64,000 bases of DNA, taken from the NCBI RefSeq assembly GCF_002835805.1, contig NZ_PISE01000025.1:1-64000 (forward strand), in the 5' to 3' direction. Under the pieces are notes generated by a model. It was given only the letters and a program-made list of their open reading frames with translations. It did not search any database and was not told the DNA's origin. The stretch comes from Niallia nealsonii (GTDB lineage Bacteria; Bacillota; Bacilli; Bacillales; Cytobacillaceae). This document shows, piece by piece, positions 44,532-53,702 of this stretch (within the stretch, counting starts at the first letter, position 1; every line of letters starts with the position of its first letter). The position numbers were made by a program, and so were the translations under genes.

Positions 44532-45044
44532 ATGATCAGAGACATGCAAGAAAAAGATCTGCCAGAAGTATTGGAAATTTATAATGATGCGATTATCCAT
44601 ACGACTGCAGTCTACAGTTATACTCCTCAAACACTCAAAGATAGACAACTTTGGTATAAACAAAAACTAGAGGATGGTTATCCTGTACTTGTTTTTGAAG
44701 AAAATAATATCGTGATGGGCTTTGCCACATATGGCCAATTTCGTCCTTGGCCTGGTTTTAAATATACAATTGAACATTCTGTTTATGTACATAAGGAGTT
44801 TCGAAAAAAAGGAATTGGCACAAAATTATTAAAAGCATTAATTGCCGTTGCCGAATCACAAAAGTATGCAACCCTTATAGCTGGCATTGATGCAAACAAT
44901 GAAAAAAGCATTTTAGCTCATACAAAATTAGGATTCTATCATGCAGGAACAATTAAACGAGCAGGCTATAAATTTGAAAAATGGTTAGACCTCAGCTTTT
45001 ATCAATTAGATTTACAAGGCCCTGATCATCCTACTGAAAATTAA
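44532..45044 (+). CDS. GNAT acetyltransferase, phosphinothricin N-acetyltransferase-like
   Basis: 170 residues. MIRDMQEKDLPEVLEIYNDA at the N-terminus and the acetyl-CoA loop FRKKGIGTKLL near residue 98. GIDANNEKSILAHTKLGF and AGYKFEKWLDLSFY mark the PAT/YwnH subgroup, which acetylates small amine-containing amino acids and analogues. The actual substrate is unknown. Own terminator follows. Confidence 0.85.
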   Translation: MIRDMQEKDLPEVLEIYNDAIIHTTAVYSYTPQTLKDRQLWYKQKLEDGYPVLVFEENNIVMGFATYGQFRPWPGFKYTIEHSVYVHKEFRKKGIGTKLLKALIAVAESQKYATLIAGIDANNEKSILAHTKLGFYHAGTIKRAGYKFEKWLDLSFYQLDLQGPDHPTEN

Positions 45045-45095
45045 ACAAGCTGCTTTTCATAAGACAATTCGTCCTATGAAAAGCAGCTTGTTTTT
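45043..45095 (+). terminator. Terminator of the GNAT gene
   Basis: A 19-bp stem beginning AAACAAGCTGCTTTTCATA, followed by TTTTTATAAT. Confidence 0.85.
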
Positions 45096-45294
45096 ATAAT
45101 TAATCTCTCTTTATTTCATTAATTATAAAGATTATCACACGAGAAACAGAAAAAATACTAAAATCACCTAAATAATCTACATCTTGTATTTTTCGATGCG
45201 TAAAATTAAATAGCGATAGGTTAAATTAGCCAAGTTCTGTTTTTTTGCATTACTGGTTCATTTTAATCCATGCTAATAAATGGAGGTGAAAAAA

Positions 45295-45435
45295 ATGCAA
45301 AACAGAAATCCCGTTGAGTTTACTGGCAAAGTGCTTGATCAGCGAAATGATTTAACAACACCAGCAGAAGATAGTACTTCATTTCCACAAAAACCGAAGC
45401 ATATACCAATTTCCTCATCCCCCAAAAAAAAGTAA
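45295..45435 (+). CDS. Hypothetical small hydrophilic protein of 46 residues
   Basis: The ATG follows TGGAGGTGAAAAAA, a strong ribosome binding site. It starts MQNRNPVEFTGKVLDQRND and ends in a proline- and lysine-rich tail (FPQKPKHIPISSSPKKK). Possibly a spore-associated or stress small protein, but no family is recognised. Confidence 0.5.
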   Translation: MQNRNPVEFTGKVLDQRNDLTTPAEDSTSFPQKPKHIPISSSPKKK

Positions 45436-45504
45436 ATATGCAGTCTTAATAAGGTATCTTTTTTATAGGAAGATGAGTTTCGCGTATGCTCCCATCATTA
45501 ATAC

Positions 45505-45556
45505 AGCCAATAAGCAAATAAGAACCGTTTAAAATGTTCTCATTTGCTTATTGGCT
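45505..45556. terminator. Convergent bidirectional terminator
   Basis: AGCCAATAAGCAAAT and its complement flank an imperfect inner stem (AGAAC/GTTCT). Confidence 0.7.
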
Positions 45557-45608
45557 ACTATCTTCTAACAGGTTAAATAGTTTTTCTATCACTAGACGCT
45601 TTCCTTAA

Positions 45609-45914
45609 TTAGCTGACTAGCTTTACAAGCATATGCGCCAATTTATGTTGCTCCTCTTTATTGCCTGCTTTCCAAAGTTCTTGCAGCAATTTTTCTTCAC
45701 GATTTTGCGGCTCCTCTTTATTTGCAAGATAATCGCCGATCTTTTGCGCTGCTTTTGCTAACTGTTCTTCATCAAGACCAAGTTTTTCTGCTTTCGCTAC
45801 TTTATCTGCCAAAAAACTTTTGAATTCTGTAAAATTTTCCAAAATGGCTTCTTTTTCTTTGCTATCCATCTGATCCAGCTTATTATCTACTTTGCTTGCA
45901 ATATTTTTTTCCAT
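45609..45914 (-). CDS. DUF3243 family protein (YmfJ-like)
   Basis: 101 residues from the ATG at 45914 (AAAGGAGGAACACAAG upstream); the longer frame from 45980 is unsupported. An all-helical protein with the family words FLADKVAKAEKLGLDEEQL, IGDYLANKEEPQNREE and EEQHKLAHMLVKLV. Function unknown. Common in Bacillus. Confidence 0.85.
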   Translation of the reverse strand: MEKNIASKVDNKLDQMDSKEKEAILENFTEFKSFLADKVAKAEKLGLDEEQLAKAAQKIGDYLANKEEPQNREEKLLQELWKAGNKEEQHKLAHMLVKLVS

Positions 45915-46009
45915 CTTGTGTTCCTCCTTTATTTGATAATCTATTGTAGCTATTCCCGAATACTTAAAGGCGAAACTCAAAGGATATATTTACCAAAATA
46001 GAAACTGAT

Positions 46010-46330
46010 CTATTCTGCCTCTTCAAAGTACAATGGATAATGAAGTTCACATCTGTCATTAAATTTCGCTCCGCAATTCAAACAAGCATTCATGTTTTTA
46101 TATGCTTCAATAGTATGTTCCATTTTGCATACACCGCATAAAATCGCTTTTTCATTAAATTGCTGCTTCGGCCACCTTTCGATTGGATGATTGGCTTCTT
46201 CTTCATGACATTTATAACAAGGATAATAATGATTGCAGCAAAAAAATTTAATCGCAATAACATCCACCTCTCCATGATAATGAATGCACCTTGTTTCCTT
46301 ATCCACTGGAAAACCAAATATTTTTTTCAT
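46010..46330 (-). CDS. CHY zinc finger protein
   Basis: 106 residues, start taken as the ATG at 46330 after GGGAGAG. Cys/His pairs in order: CIHYHGEVDVIAIKFFCC (read as CIHYHG and FFCCNHYYPCYKCHEE), CGVCKMEH, and CLNCGAKFNDRCELHYPLYF. This is the CHY zinc finger, binding about three zinc ions; partners unknown. Monocistronic. Confidence 0.85.
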   Translation of the reverse strand: MKKIFGFPVDKETRCIHYHGEVDVIAIKFFCCNHYYPCYKCHEEEANHPIERWPKQQFNEKAILCGVCKMEHTIEAYKNMNACLNCGAKFNDRCELHYPLYFEEAE

Positions 46331-46462
46331 CTCTTCTTTTCTCTCCCTACTATTCCATTCCATAATCTCTATCTTAATTCAATACAACATATTAAGTATA
46401 ATGTAGGATAGATTTTTAGTGATTAGGAAATAGTAAAAAAAAAACATGGAGGCTAATTTATT

Positions 46463-47464
46463 ATGAATGAGAATCAAATACCTATTACATCCTCAGAATT
46501 AGCTAATTTATGGATGGCTTATCAAGAAAAAACAATGATTATAAGAATATTGACTCATTTTATTGAACATGCTGCCGGAGAAGAAAAAGAATTTTTACTA
46601 TCACACTTTCAGCAATCAGAAAAACATGTAGCTAAAATAGTAAATATTTTACAGAGTGAAGGTGCTGCTACTCCTCTCGGCTTTACAGAACAAGATGTGC
46701 ATAAAGGTTCCCCAAAATTATTTGATTTTTATTATGATATGATTTATTTGCATATGATGACAAAACTAGAAAGCAGCTTATATGCACTCTTCGCTAGCAT
46801 GTCCTATCGAAAAGACATTGATGATTTATTTATGGCTTTTACGGCACATTCACAAGCTATGAACAATACTACAACACAATTTCTTCTGCAAAAGGGCATT
46901 TTAGCAAGACCGCCTTTTGTTACCATGCCAAAAGAAGTAAGCTTTGTAAAAGACAAACAATACATGAATGGGTTTCATTTGTTCAGTGACACAAGATCCT
47001 TAAATACCGTTGAAGTTTCCCTTATTCATCATACAATTGAGACAAATCTCGTCGGAATGCAGCTGATGATTGGATTTGCACAGACTGCATCGACACAGGA
47101 AGTAAAGGAATATTTAGTAAAAGGAATGAACTTATCAAAAAAAATAGAAATTAATTTAGGAGAATTCCTTCGACAAAGCTATATTGAACCACCGGCAACA
47201 CATGCAGGAAAAACGACAACATCCAAAACTCCGCCATTTTCTGAAAAATTAATGCTTTATAATACAAGTTTATTAACATCCTTTGGGCTTGGAAGCAACG
47301 CCTTAGGTGGAGCATTCAGTCTTCGAAATGATCTGCCAGCCAAAATGACGCTTTTGGCAAACGACATATATTCTTTCGCTAGAAAAGGTGGGGAAATTTT
47401 AATTAAAAACGGCTGGATGGAAGAGCCGCCACAAATCGAAGATCGAAAAAAGCTTACTAAATAA
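46463..47464 (+). CDS. DUF3231 family protein
   Basis: A 333-residue protein made of two similar four-helix, ferritin-like halves (about 1-165 and 175-333), each with ELANLW/EVSLIHHTIE-type starts. DUF3231 proteins are common in spore-forming Bacilli and related to coat protein CotF-like folds. Function unknown. The ATG follows TGGAGGCTAATTT. A palindromic terminator follows. Confidence 0.85.
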   Translation: MNENQIPITSSELANLWMAYQEKTMIIRILTHFIEHAAGEEKEFLLSHFQQSEKHVAKIVNILQSEGAATPLGFTEQDVHKGSPKLFDFYYDMIYLHMMTKLESSLYALFASMSYRKDIDDLFMAFTAHSQAMNNTTTQFLLQKGILARPPFVTMPKEVSFVKDKQYMNGFHLFSDTRSLNTVEVSLIHHTIETNLVGMQLMIGFAQTASTQEVKEYLVKGMNLSKKIEINLGEFLRQSYIEPPATHAGKTTTSKTPPFSEKLMLYNTSLLTSFGLGSNALGGAFSLRNDLPAKMTLLANDIYSFARKGGEILIKNGWMEEPPQIEDRKKLTK

Positions 47465-47571
47465 TCATATCTTTAAATAAGTTTTGTGACGGTTCTTATT
47501 CTAACTAAAATCGGCAGATGGGAATGGAAGAGCCTATCCCAAAAAGTCCTTTTCAACTTTTTTGATTTTCT

Positions 47572-47597
47572 AACTAGCTGATCAGCTAGTTTTTTTG
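47572..47597 (+). terminator. Terminator of the DUF3231 gene
   Basis: Perfect palindrome AACTAGCTGATCAGCTAGTT followed by TTTTTG. Confidence 0.8.
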
Positions 47598-47681
47598 CTA
47601 TTGGCAGGCTTAATTGACTCCGTTTTCAGTTATGCACTATAGTTAAATGGAACATTCATTACATAGAGGGGGAACTTAGAA

Positions 47682-48423
47682 TGAAGTATCTATAGGCATT
47701 TCCGTGCAAATTCTTTTGTCTGTTATTGTGCCGATTATTTTACTTGTTATTTTCCAGAGAAAAAATGGCTTTCATGGAAATCTTTTAGGATGGGTGTATT
47801 GATTTTTTTCGTCTCTTCACAAGTATTAGAAAAAATTCTCCATATTGCTGTCCTTGCCCCAACAGGAACACAGTTAAAATGGAGTGCAAATCCTTATTTA
47901 TTTGCATTATACGGTGGTTTAGCCGCTGGCATTTTTGAAGAAATAGGACGTTTTTTTGCTTTTAAACTCTTATTAAAAAAGAATCATCAATACAGAGATG
48001 GTCTTTCATATGGTTTAGGGCATGATGGAATAGAAGCTATTTTAATTAGGGGAGTATCTGCTCTAAGTTCTATTATTTTGTATAGCATGGTCCAATCAGG
48101 GGCTTTAAGCAACGTAGGTGGATCACAAATTCCCAAAGAACAACTTGCTGCCATCCAAACGCAATTTGCTGATGCGCATTTTTGCATTATCCTTACATAT
48201 CGCATTATCCTTAGCTGTTCTTTACGGCGTTAAACAAAATCAATTTAAATACATTTTATATGCAATTATTTTTCATGCAATAGTAAATTTCTTGCCTGCA
48301 TTATATCAAGCAGGCGTAATAGAAAATTTCTTATTGATTGAATTATTGCTTCTTATTGTAGCTATCTTCTGCATCTACTTTATCGTAAAAATAAAAAATA
48401 AATTTACAGATACAATCAAATAA
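47682..48423 (+). pseudogene. YhfC-family intramembrane protease, several frameshifts
   Basis: In the correct order the pieces are ISVQILLSVIVPIILLVIFQ, KKWLSWKSFRMGVLIFFVSS, the glutamic-protease motifs GIFEEIGRF and GLGHDGIEA, then ALSLHIALSLAVLYGV and FHAIVNFLPALYQ. They lie in different frames: breaks near the start (about 47685), in an AAAAAA run (about 47762) and near 48180 in a T run. A normal gene has about 250 codons in one frame. The protein would not be made as it stands unless the indels are sequencing errors. Confidence 0.7.
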
Positions 48424-48460
48424 TCCATTTTTCACTTTTCATTATTATAATAAAACAACA

Positions 48461-48503
48461 GGCTCATTCGATTCGGTCATTAAACAGACGAATCGAATGA
48501 GCC
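48461..48503. terminator. Convergent terminator
   Basis: A 15-bp stem beginning GGCTCATTCGATTCG lies between the YhfC pseudogene and the next minus-strand gene. Confidence 0.75.
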
Positions 48504-48509
48504 CATTCA

Positions 48510-48794
48510 TTAATTTAATTTATAATTATATTTTTTATTAACTTTTTCGGCAATTGTTTCAAGAAAATGATCAACTGTCATATTTTCCACTCTTTTTGTA
48601 TACCAATCCAATCTAGCCCCTTTATTTTCACCACGAAATTCAAACAATAATGGAATAAATTTTTTGCGAGTTGGAGTATAATCAAAGTGAATAAACAAGT
48701 GATTTCCCTTGGAGCATTCAAGCAATACTTTATAATGAGGTTTATCATTTACCGCATCTGGTTCAAACTTCACTTTTTTTATTTTCGCTAACAT
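48510..48794 (-). CDS. Hypothetical protein of 94 residues
   Basis: The ATG follows AAAGGAGAATGCCAT-type sequence. Mixed alpha/beta and basic: MLAKIKKVKFEPDAVNDKPH, LFIHFDYTPTRKKFIPLLFE in the centre and a C-terminal helix. No domain is recognised. Monocistronic. The following 48795-49181 contains only AT-rich sequence with no gene seen. Confidence 0.65.
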   Translation of the reverse strand: MLAKIKKVKFEPDAVNDKPHYKVLLECSKGNHLFIHFDYTPTRKKFIPLLFEFRGENKGARLDWYTKRVENMTVDHFLETIAEKVNKKYNYKLN

Positions 48795-49181
48795 ATGGCA
48801 TTCTCCTTTATTAAAACAGATTAACTAACACAAATCGTTATTTCCCATATTTCTAGTACAGCCTCGAAAAAAAAGTTATGCTCAACCAGAATATTTTCTC
48901 CTAACCTCCAATCTATCAATTATACCACAATATAATCTAAATACAAAAACAAAAAAACTTTATTTTTTCGTTTTTAAATTTTCATTTATTTCTCATTAAA
49001 TTTTCATTTATTTTTAATGAAATGATTTCACAAAACAAACATTTTATATTACTATTCTAAGAGGATGTTTTTTCTCCCTATACTATTATTTATTTTAATA
49101 TGCTGTTTAACAATCAGTCTGCTAAGGATCCTTACTGTGCAAATAAGCGAGCTAAATCAATCATTTCAAGGAGTGTGTTGC

Positions 49182-49796
49182 ATGGAAAATTGGATCACAA
49201 ATACAATGGAGGAATTTGGGTATTTCGGCATTTTTTTGCTTATTACATTAGAAAATATCTTTCCTCCTATTCCATCAGAAGTTATTTTAACATTTGGTGG
49301 CTTTATGACTACAACAACAAGTCTTTCTATAGCTGGCGTAGTAGCCGTTTCAACTCTTGGTTCTGTTGCTGGAGCAATTACTCTTTATTGGATCGGGTCC
49401 TTTCTTGATATGAATCGAATGGAAAAAATAATTAATAAATATGGCCATATCGTTCGCTTAACAAAGGAAGATTTGCATAAAGCAAATGGCTGGTTTACTA
49501 AATATGGAAATTGGACTGTCTTTTTTTGCCGTTTTATCCCCCTTATTAGAAGTTTAATTTCCTTGCCTGCCGGAATGGCTCGCATGAATTTCGGCATCTT
49601 TTTGCTTCTTACTACAATTGGAACGCTTATCTGGAATTTTATTTTAATTAAAATTGGCGCAATGGTAGGAGGATCTTGGGAAAATATCGTTCATTATATG
49701 AATGTTTATTCTAACATTATCTACTTTTTAATTGCGTTTGCAGGAATAGCTGCTATCGTTTGGTTCATTCGCAAACGAGTTACAAAGCAGAATTAA
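49182..49796 (+). CDS. DedA family membrane protein
   Basis: 204 residues from the ATG at 49182 (CAAGGAGTGTGTTGC upstream); an in-frame ATG at 49065 would add a weakly supported hydrophobic leader. DedA/SNARE-associated signature: ENIFPPIPSEVILTFGGF near residue 25 and FFCRFIPLIRSLISLPAGM near 112, with the conserved arginine. The family flips undecaprenyl phosphate or phosphatidylethanolamine. Own terminator follows. Confidence 0.9.
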   Translation: MENWITNTMEEFGYFGIFLLITLENIFPPIPSEVILTFGGFMTTTTSLSIAGVVAVSTLGSVAGAITLYWIGSFLDMNRMEKIINKYGHIVRLTKEDLHKANGWFTKYGNWTVFFCRFIPLIRSLISLPAGMARMNFGIFLLLTTIGTLIWNFILIKIGAMVGGSWENIVHYMNVYSNIIYFLIAFAGIAAIVWFIRKRVTKQN

Positions 49797-49800
49797 TAGA

Positions 49801-49850
49801 AAAGGAGCTATCCTATAGGTCAAATTTTTGACTATAGGATGCTCCTTTTC
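49801..49850 (+). terminator. Terminator of the DedA gene
   Basis: AAAGGAGC and CTATAG arms pair with their complements, followed by TTTTC. Confidence 0.75.
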
Positions 49851-49956
49851 TGCTTTAAAATACTAATATAAAAAATATACCATCGTTTTTACCGATTCCC
49901 CTATTTGCTAGATATGGATAAAAAAGCTAATTCTGCCCTTTTTCCTTGCAGCAGCT

Positions 49957-50556
49957 TTATTTAAACCAGCCCTTCTCCTTAAATCTTGAAATCGCTTCGA
50001 TACGGTTTTTCACTTCTAATTTATCTAAAATCATGCTGATATAATTTCGCACCGTTCCAGTTTTGATGGAAAGCTCATCTGCTATTTCTTTTGTATTTTT
50101 GCCATCTGCAACTAAGCTAAGCACTTCTTTTTCCCGCTCTGTCAGAGGATTTTCTTCTTTGTACATATCATCGATTAATTCAGGGGCATAGATTCGGTTT
50201 CCCGTCATTACACTGCGAATGCTTGAAGCAAGCTCTTCACTGGGACTATCTTTCAACAAATAACCGCTCACCCCTGCTTTTAAAGCCCGCTCGAAATAGC
50301 CGGATCTCGCAAAAGTGGTTAAAATAATGACTTTACAGCTTTGCTCTTTCAATTCTTCTGCTGCCTCTAATCCTGTTTTGCCTGGCATCTCAATATCCAT
50401 TATGCAAATATCCGGCCTTAGTTTTTTCACTAATTCAATAGCTTCCATTCCATTATTTGCTTTGCCGACCACCGTCATATCATCCTCTAAATCAAGCAAT
50501 GAACCTAATGCACCTAAAAGCATACGCTGATCCTCTGCAATCACAATCTTTATCAT
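49957..50556 (-). CDS. desR: Response regulator DesR
   Basis: A 199-residue NarL/FixJ-type regulator. The receiver domain has phospho-acceptor Asp54 (CIMDIEMPG) and the output has a LuxR helix-turn-helix (LTEREKEVLSLVADGKNTK, then TVRNYISMILDKL). With DesK it controls the fatty acid desaturase gene upstream in response to membrane fluidity. It overlaps the desK stop by 4 bp. Confidence 0.9.
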   Translation of the reverse strand: MIKIVIAEDQRMLLGALGSLLDLEDDMTVVGKANNGMEAIELVKKLRPDICIMDIEMPGKTGLEAAEELKEQSCKVIILTTFARSGYFERALKAGVSGYLLKDSPSEELASSIRSVMTGNRIYAPELIDDMYKEENPLTEREKEVLSLVADGKNTKEIADELSIKTGTVRNYISMILDKLEVKNRIEAISRFKEKGWFK

Positions 50557-51689
50557 ATACTCCCCTCCTTTTCTACTTGTTTTACGTCTTTTGGTACTTT
50601 TATCGTTAAAATGGTTCCTTGATCTGAGTGTACATGTAAACTTCCATTTACAAATTCCAATCGCTCCCGCATACCGACTAATCCATGACCTTTGGCAAAG
50701 TCTTTTTCTGTCACAATCGATTCTCCATTATCCTGAATAATTAATTGCACTTCTGTTGCGTATTCATCGATTTTAACTCTGCAAACAGTCGCATTACTAT
50801 GTTTAACGATATTCGTAACCCCTTCTTTTAAGCACATGCTTAAAATATTTTCTGCAATTGGAGAAAGATTGGATAAAATAAACTCTTTATTGTATATAAA
50901 TTGAATGTTTGCTGCTTGAAAAATTTGTTCCACGCGGACTATTTCTTCTGTTAATTTAATGCCTCTCATAGAAGACACCATTACTCTTACTTCATTTAAA
51001 GCGGTTCTTGCCGTTTGCTGAACATCTTTTAACTCTGATTTTGCTTTTTCAGGATCTTTATAAATTAATTTTTTCGCTAAATCCGCTTTTAAGCCGATGA
51101 GAGAAAGTTTCTGTCCGAGCGTATCATGAAGATCCCTGGCAATTCGCTGCCTTTCTTCTAATTTTCCTAGTTCAGAGATGCGTTTGTTTGCATCTTCTAG
51201 CTTTTCTTCTAATTGGTCTGTTTTTTTGCGATTATAGATCGATAACGGCAAAAGAATAGTCCCTAGCCAAATGATTAGCACGAAGGGAAGCTGCTTAAGC
51301 AATAGTTCATCTTGCAAAATGAATTTTATATTGATAGCAAGAGAAGTCAGCACTAAATGTACAATATATAAAATAATAAATGGCAGCTGCTTTTTAATAT
51401 TTCCAATCAGATAGGATAAAAAAAAAGCAAAATATACATAACTATAAAAATAAGTGGCCGTAATAGACATCGAAATCAGTAAGGACGTCCATATATAAAT
51501 CGGCCATCCTTTTGTTTTATATGCAATGCTATAAAGCAAAAAAAAGAATACCGTCAAAAATATGCCGATCACTACATCCGTGGTTGTAGATGCATGAAAA
51601 ATAAAATAAAATGGCAAAATCGTTAGTACTGTCCAAATATAAAAAGAGATTCCTGTATTATTTTGCAAAATTTTCCGTTTTTTTATCAT
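50553..51689 (-). CDS. desK: Thermosensor histidine kinase DesK
   Basis: 378 residues from the ATG at 51689 (AAAGGGG upstream). Four to five membrane helices in the first ~155 residues sense bilayer thickness. A HisKA_3 dimerisation domain follows with His188 (RQRIARDLHDTLGQ), the same number as in Bacillus subtilis DesK, then an ATPase domain with DNGESI and GHGLVGMRERL. It phosphorylates DesR in the cold. Confidence 0.9.
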   Translation of the reverse strand: MIKKRKILQNNTGISFYIWTVLTILPFYFIFHASTTTDVVIGIFLTVFFFLLYSIAYKTKGWPIYIWTSLLISMSITATYFYSYVYFAFFLSYLIGNIKKQLPFIILYIVHLVLTSLAINIKFILQDELLLKQLPFVLIIWLGTILLPLSIYNRKKTDQLEEKLEDANKRISELGKLEERQRIARDLHDTLGQKLSLIGLKADLAKKLIYKDPEKAKSELKDVQQTARTALNEVRVMVSSMRGIKLTEEIVRVEQIFQAANIQFIYNKEFILSNLSPIAENILSMCLKEGVTNIVKHSNATVCRVKIDEYATEVQLIIQDNGESIVTEKDFAKGHGLVGMRERLEFVNGSLHVHSDQGTILTIKVPKDVKQVEKEGSI

Positions 51690-51884
51690 AACTACCCCTT
51701 TATTTGCAAACATCTGTATCAAATGTTTACTGATAAGCCCGTAGTGCTTGTTATCTTAACATAAAATAAGCAGCTACTTTTATATAGCTTATTCCATCAT
51801 GCGTATGCCTAAATCGGGGCCAACGTAATTTTGGTTATAAGCAATAAAAAGGTAGCTGCTCCTTCAATAAAGACATGTATATAC

Positions 51885-52916
51885 TTAAACTTCTGTTTTA
51901 GAAGCCTTTAATCGTCGGATGGCTGCAGAATTTTTCAATTCATGAAAAGCAATATACTGTTTACTCTCTTCATCCCATAATCGAAACTTTAATGATTTTA
52001 AACTTGTAGCTAATGTGATTGTTGGTACATTTTGCAGTGGAGTCGTTTGGTTATGCACTTCTTCTAGCATATAATTTGGAACTCTTGGGCTTAAATGATG
52101 CACATGGTGATAGCCAATATTGCCTGTTAGCCATTGCATCCATTTTGGGAGTTTGTAGAAAGAACTTCCTTCAACAGCAGCCTTTACATAATCCCAATGC
52201 TTATCTTCTTCAAAATACGTATCCTCAAATGTATGCTGGACATAAAACAGCCAAACTCCCATGCTGCCTGAAAGAAGAAAAATTGGAAGCTGCACCAATA
52301 AAAAGGACGTCCATCCCAGTACAGATCCAAGTAAAAAGACAACTGCAATAAGAGAAATGTTGGCTAAATACGTATTTAGCCTTTCCTGAATTCGAGCATT
52401 TTTTCGGTTAAAACGATTCATAATCAGAAATTCGTAAATAGGTCCTAATCCAAACATAACAACTGGATTACGGTATAAACGATATTTTATTTTCGTAAAA
52501 AAAGATGCTTCCATGTATTCATTTACCGTCATCATCCATAAATCTCCTGTTCCCCGCTTATCTAAATTGCCGCTCGTTGCGTGGTGAACAGAATGACTAT
52601 GCTGCCATTTACTGTATGGAAATAATGTAAGGACGCCGGTAATTGTTCCAAGTATTTTATTTGCTCTGCGATTCTTAAAAAAAGAAAAATGGCAGCAGTC
52701 ATGAAAAATAATGAAAATCCTTACCAAAAACCCTGCAGCAGGAATGGCAAACAACAATGTCAGTAAATAAGAAATCGTTAAACTTTGATATGCTAACACC
52801 CATAGCAGAAAAAATGGCAGCATTGTATTAATCAATTGCCATATACTGTTTTTCGTTGTGGCTTTTTCAAAAGGCGAAACCGCTTTACGCAATTGTTTTA
52901 AATTTTGGATATCCAT
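51885..52916 (-). CDS. des: Membrane acyl-lipid desaturase (Des)
   Basis: 343 residues. Three histidine boxes carry the di-iron centre: HDCCH (72-76), HSHSVHH (106-112) and HHVHH near residue 272. Four membrane helices. It introduces a cis double bond into existing phospholipid acyl chains, using ferredoxin or flavodoxin, to fluidise the membrane in the cold. A DesR-like operator lies at 52985-53014. It is separated from desK by about 190 bp. Confidence 0.92.
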   Translation of the reverse strand: MDIQNLKQLRKAVSPFEKATTKNSIWQLINTMLPFFLLWVLAYQSLTISYLLTLLFAIPAAGFLVRIFIIFHDCCHFSFFKNRRANKILGTITGVLTLFPYSKWQHSHSVHHATSGNLDKRGTGDLWMMTVNEYMEASFFTKIKYRLYRNPVVMFGLGPIYEFLIMNRFNRKNARIQERLNTYLANISLIAVVFLLGSVLGWTSFLLVQLPIFLLSGSMGVWLFYVQHTFEDTYFEEDKHWDYVKAAVEGSSFYKLPKWMQWLTGNIGYHHVHHLSPRVPNYMLEEVHNQTTPLQNVPTITLATSLKSLKFRLWDEESKQYIAFHELKNSAAIRRLKASKTEV

Positions 52917-52984
52917 GTCTTTTATCCCCTTTTTTTATCAATACGATAAGTATACAGAAAAGGGATAAACTTATGAAGACATAC

Positions 52985-53014
52985 ATGTCATATACACAAC
53001 ATGACAAATGTCAT
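52985..53014 (-). promoter_or_regulatory. DesR operator upstream of des
   Basis: A perfect dyad ATGACA-AA-TGTCAT (53001-53014) plus a further ATGTCAT half-site at 52985-52991. TCATGACA-type half-sites are the known DesR recognition pattern. It lies about 70-100 bp upstream of the des start. Confidence 0.65.
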
Positions 53015-53071
53015 AATCGACTTAATTTATTTTCCAGTGGCGCTACTTTCGTTATCAAAAAATGCCGTTAG

Positions 53072-53455
53072 CTATGCTTTCGCTACATACACTGCTAACG
53101 CTTTTTGCACCTCATAAATATTTTTGTCTTTTTTAAATTGTTTGGAAATCGTTGGCTGCATGGCGCTAGATATCCAAATTTTCAATTCCGCATCTAAATC
53201 GAAATGGCCTGCTGTTTCCACACTAAAACGAGAAATACTTTTATATGGAATCGATTGATATTCGACCTTTTTTCCTGTTAAACCTTGCTTATCTACTAAG
53301 ATCAAACGTAAATCAGTAAACACGATTAAATCTCTTACTAATTTATAGGCTAGCTCTACAAGCTCTTGTTCTCCCACGATCATTTCTAGTTCTTTTTCTA
53401 TTTCTTTTGCATCCACTACACTGGCATTGCCCATTAATCCGTCAAAAAACCCCAA
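53072..53455 (-). CDS. PH domain protein (YvbH-like, bPH_1)
   Basis: 127 residues; a single bacterial pleckstrin-homology-like domain: VGEQELVELAYKLVRDLIVF, TDLRLILVDKQGLTGKKVEY, SISRFSVETAGHFDLDAELK, given here as its three characteristic strands regions. Starts with TTG after GGATGGGA. Function unknown. Opposite in direction to the following repeat and DUF3298 gene. Confidence 0.8.
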   Translation of the reverse strand: MGFFDGLMGNASVVDAKEIEKELEMIVGEQELVELAYKLVRDLIVFTDLRLILVDKQGLTGKKVEYQSIPYKSISRFSVETAGHFDLDAELKIWISSAMQPTISKQFKKDKNIYEVQKALAVYVAKA

Positions 53456-53568
53456 TAAAATCCCATCCTTTATAGTTATCTTTTACTGCAATAGTAACTT
53501 ATCCATACTAAATTTTCCATTATTTTATAAAACTCCATGTATTTTTTCCTTTATTCTACTTATCCTAT

Positions 53569-53670
53569 AAAGTGAAACTTCAATCAGGCTTTTACTTAGC
53601 AAGTTTCTGCCCACCTAGATTTCTCGTTTTCTCTTATCATCCCTTAGGTGAGAGGCAAAAGCCCGTTAGA
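53569..53670 (+). repeat. Dispersed repeat copy B
   Basis: Starts AAAGTGAAACTTCAATCAG, contains CTGCCCACCTAGATTTCTC and ends AAAGCCCGTTAGAT. Shares both ends with copy A (581-625) and inner words with the inverted copy C (56940-57027). It lies directly upstream of the DUF3298 gene, in the position of its promoter. Confidence 0.55.
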
Positions 53671-53702
53671 TAGTGATTAAAAAACAAGATAAGGAGAATA
53701 AA

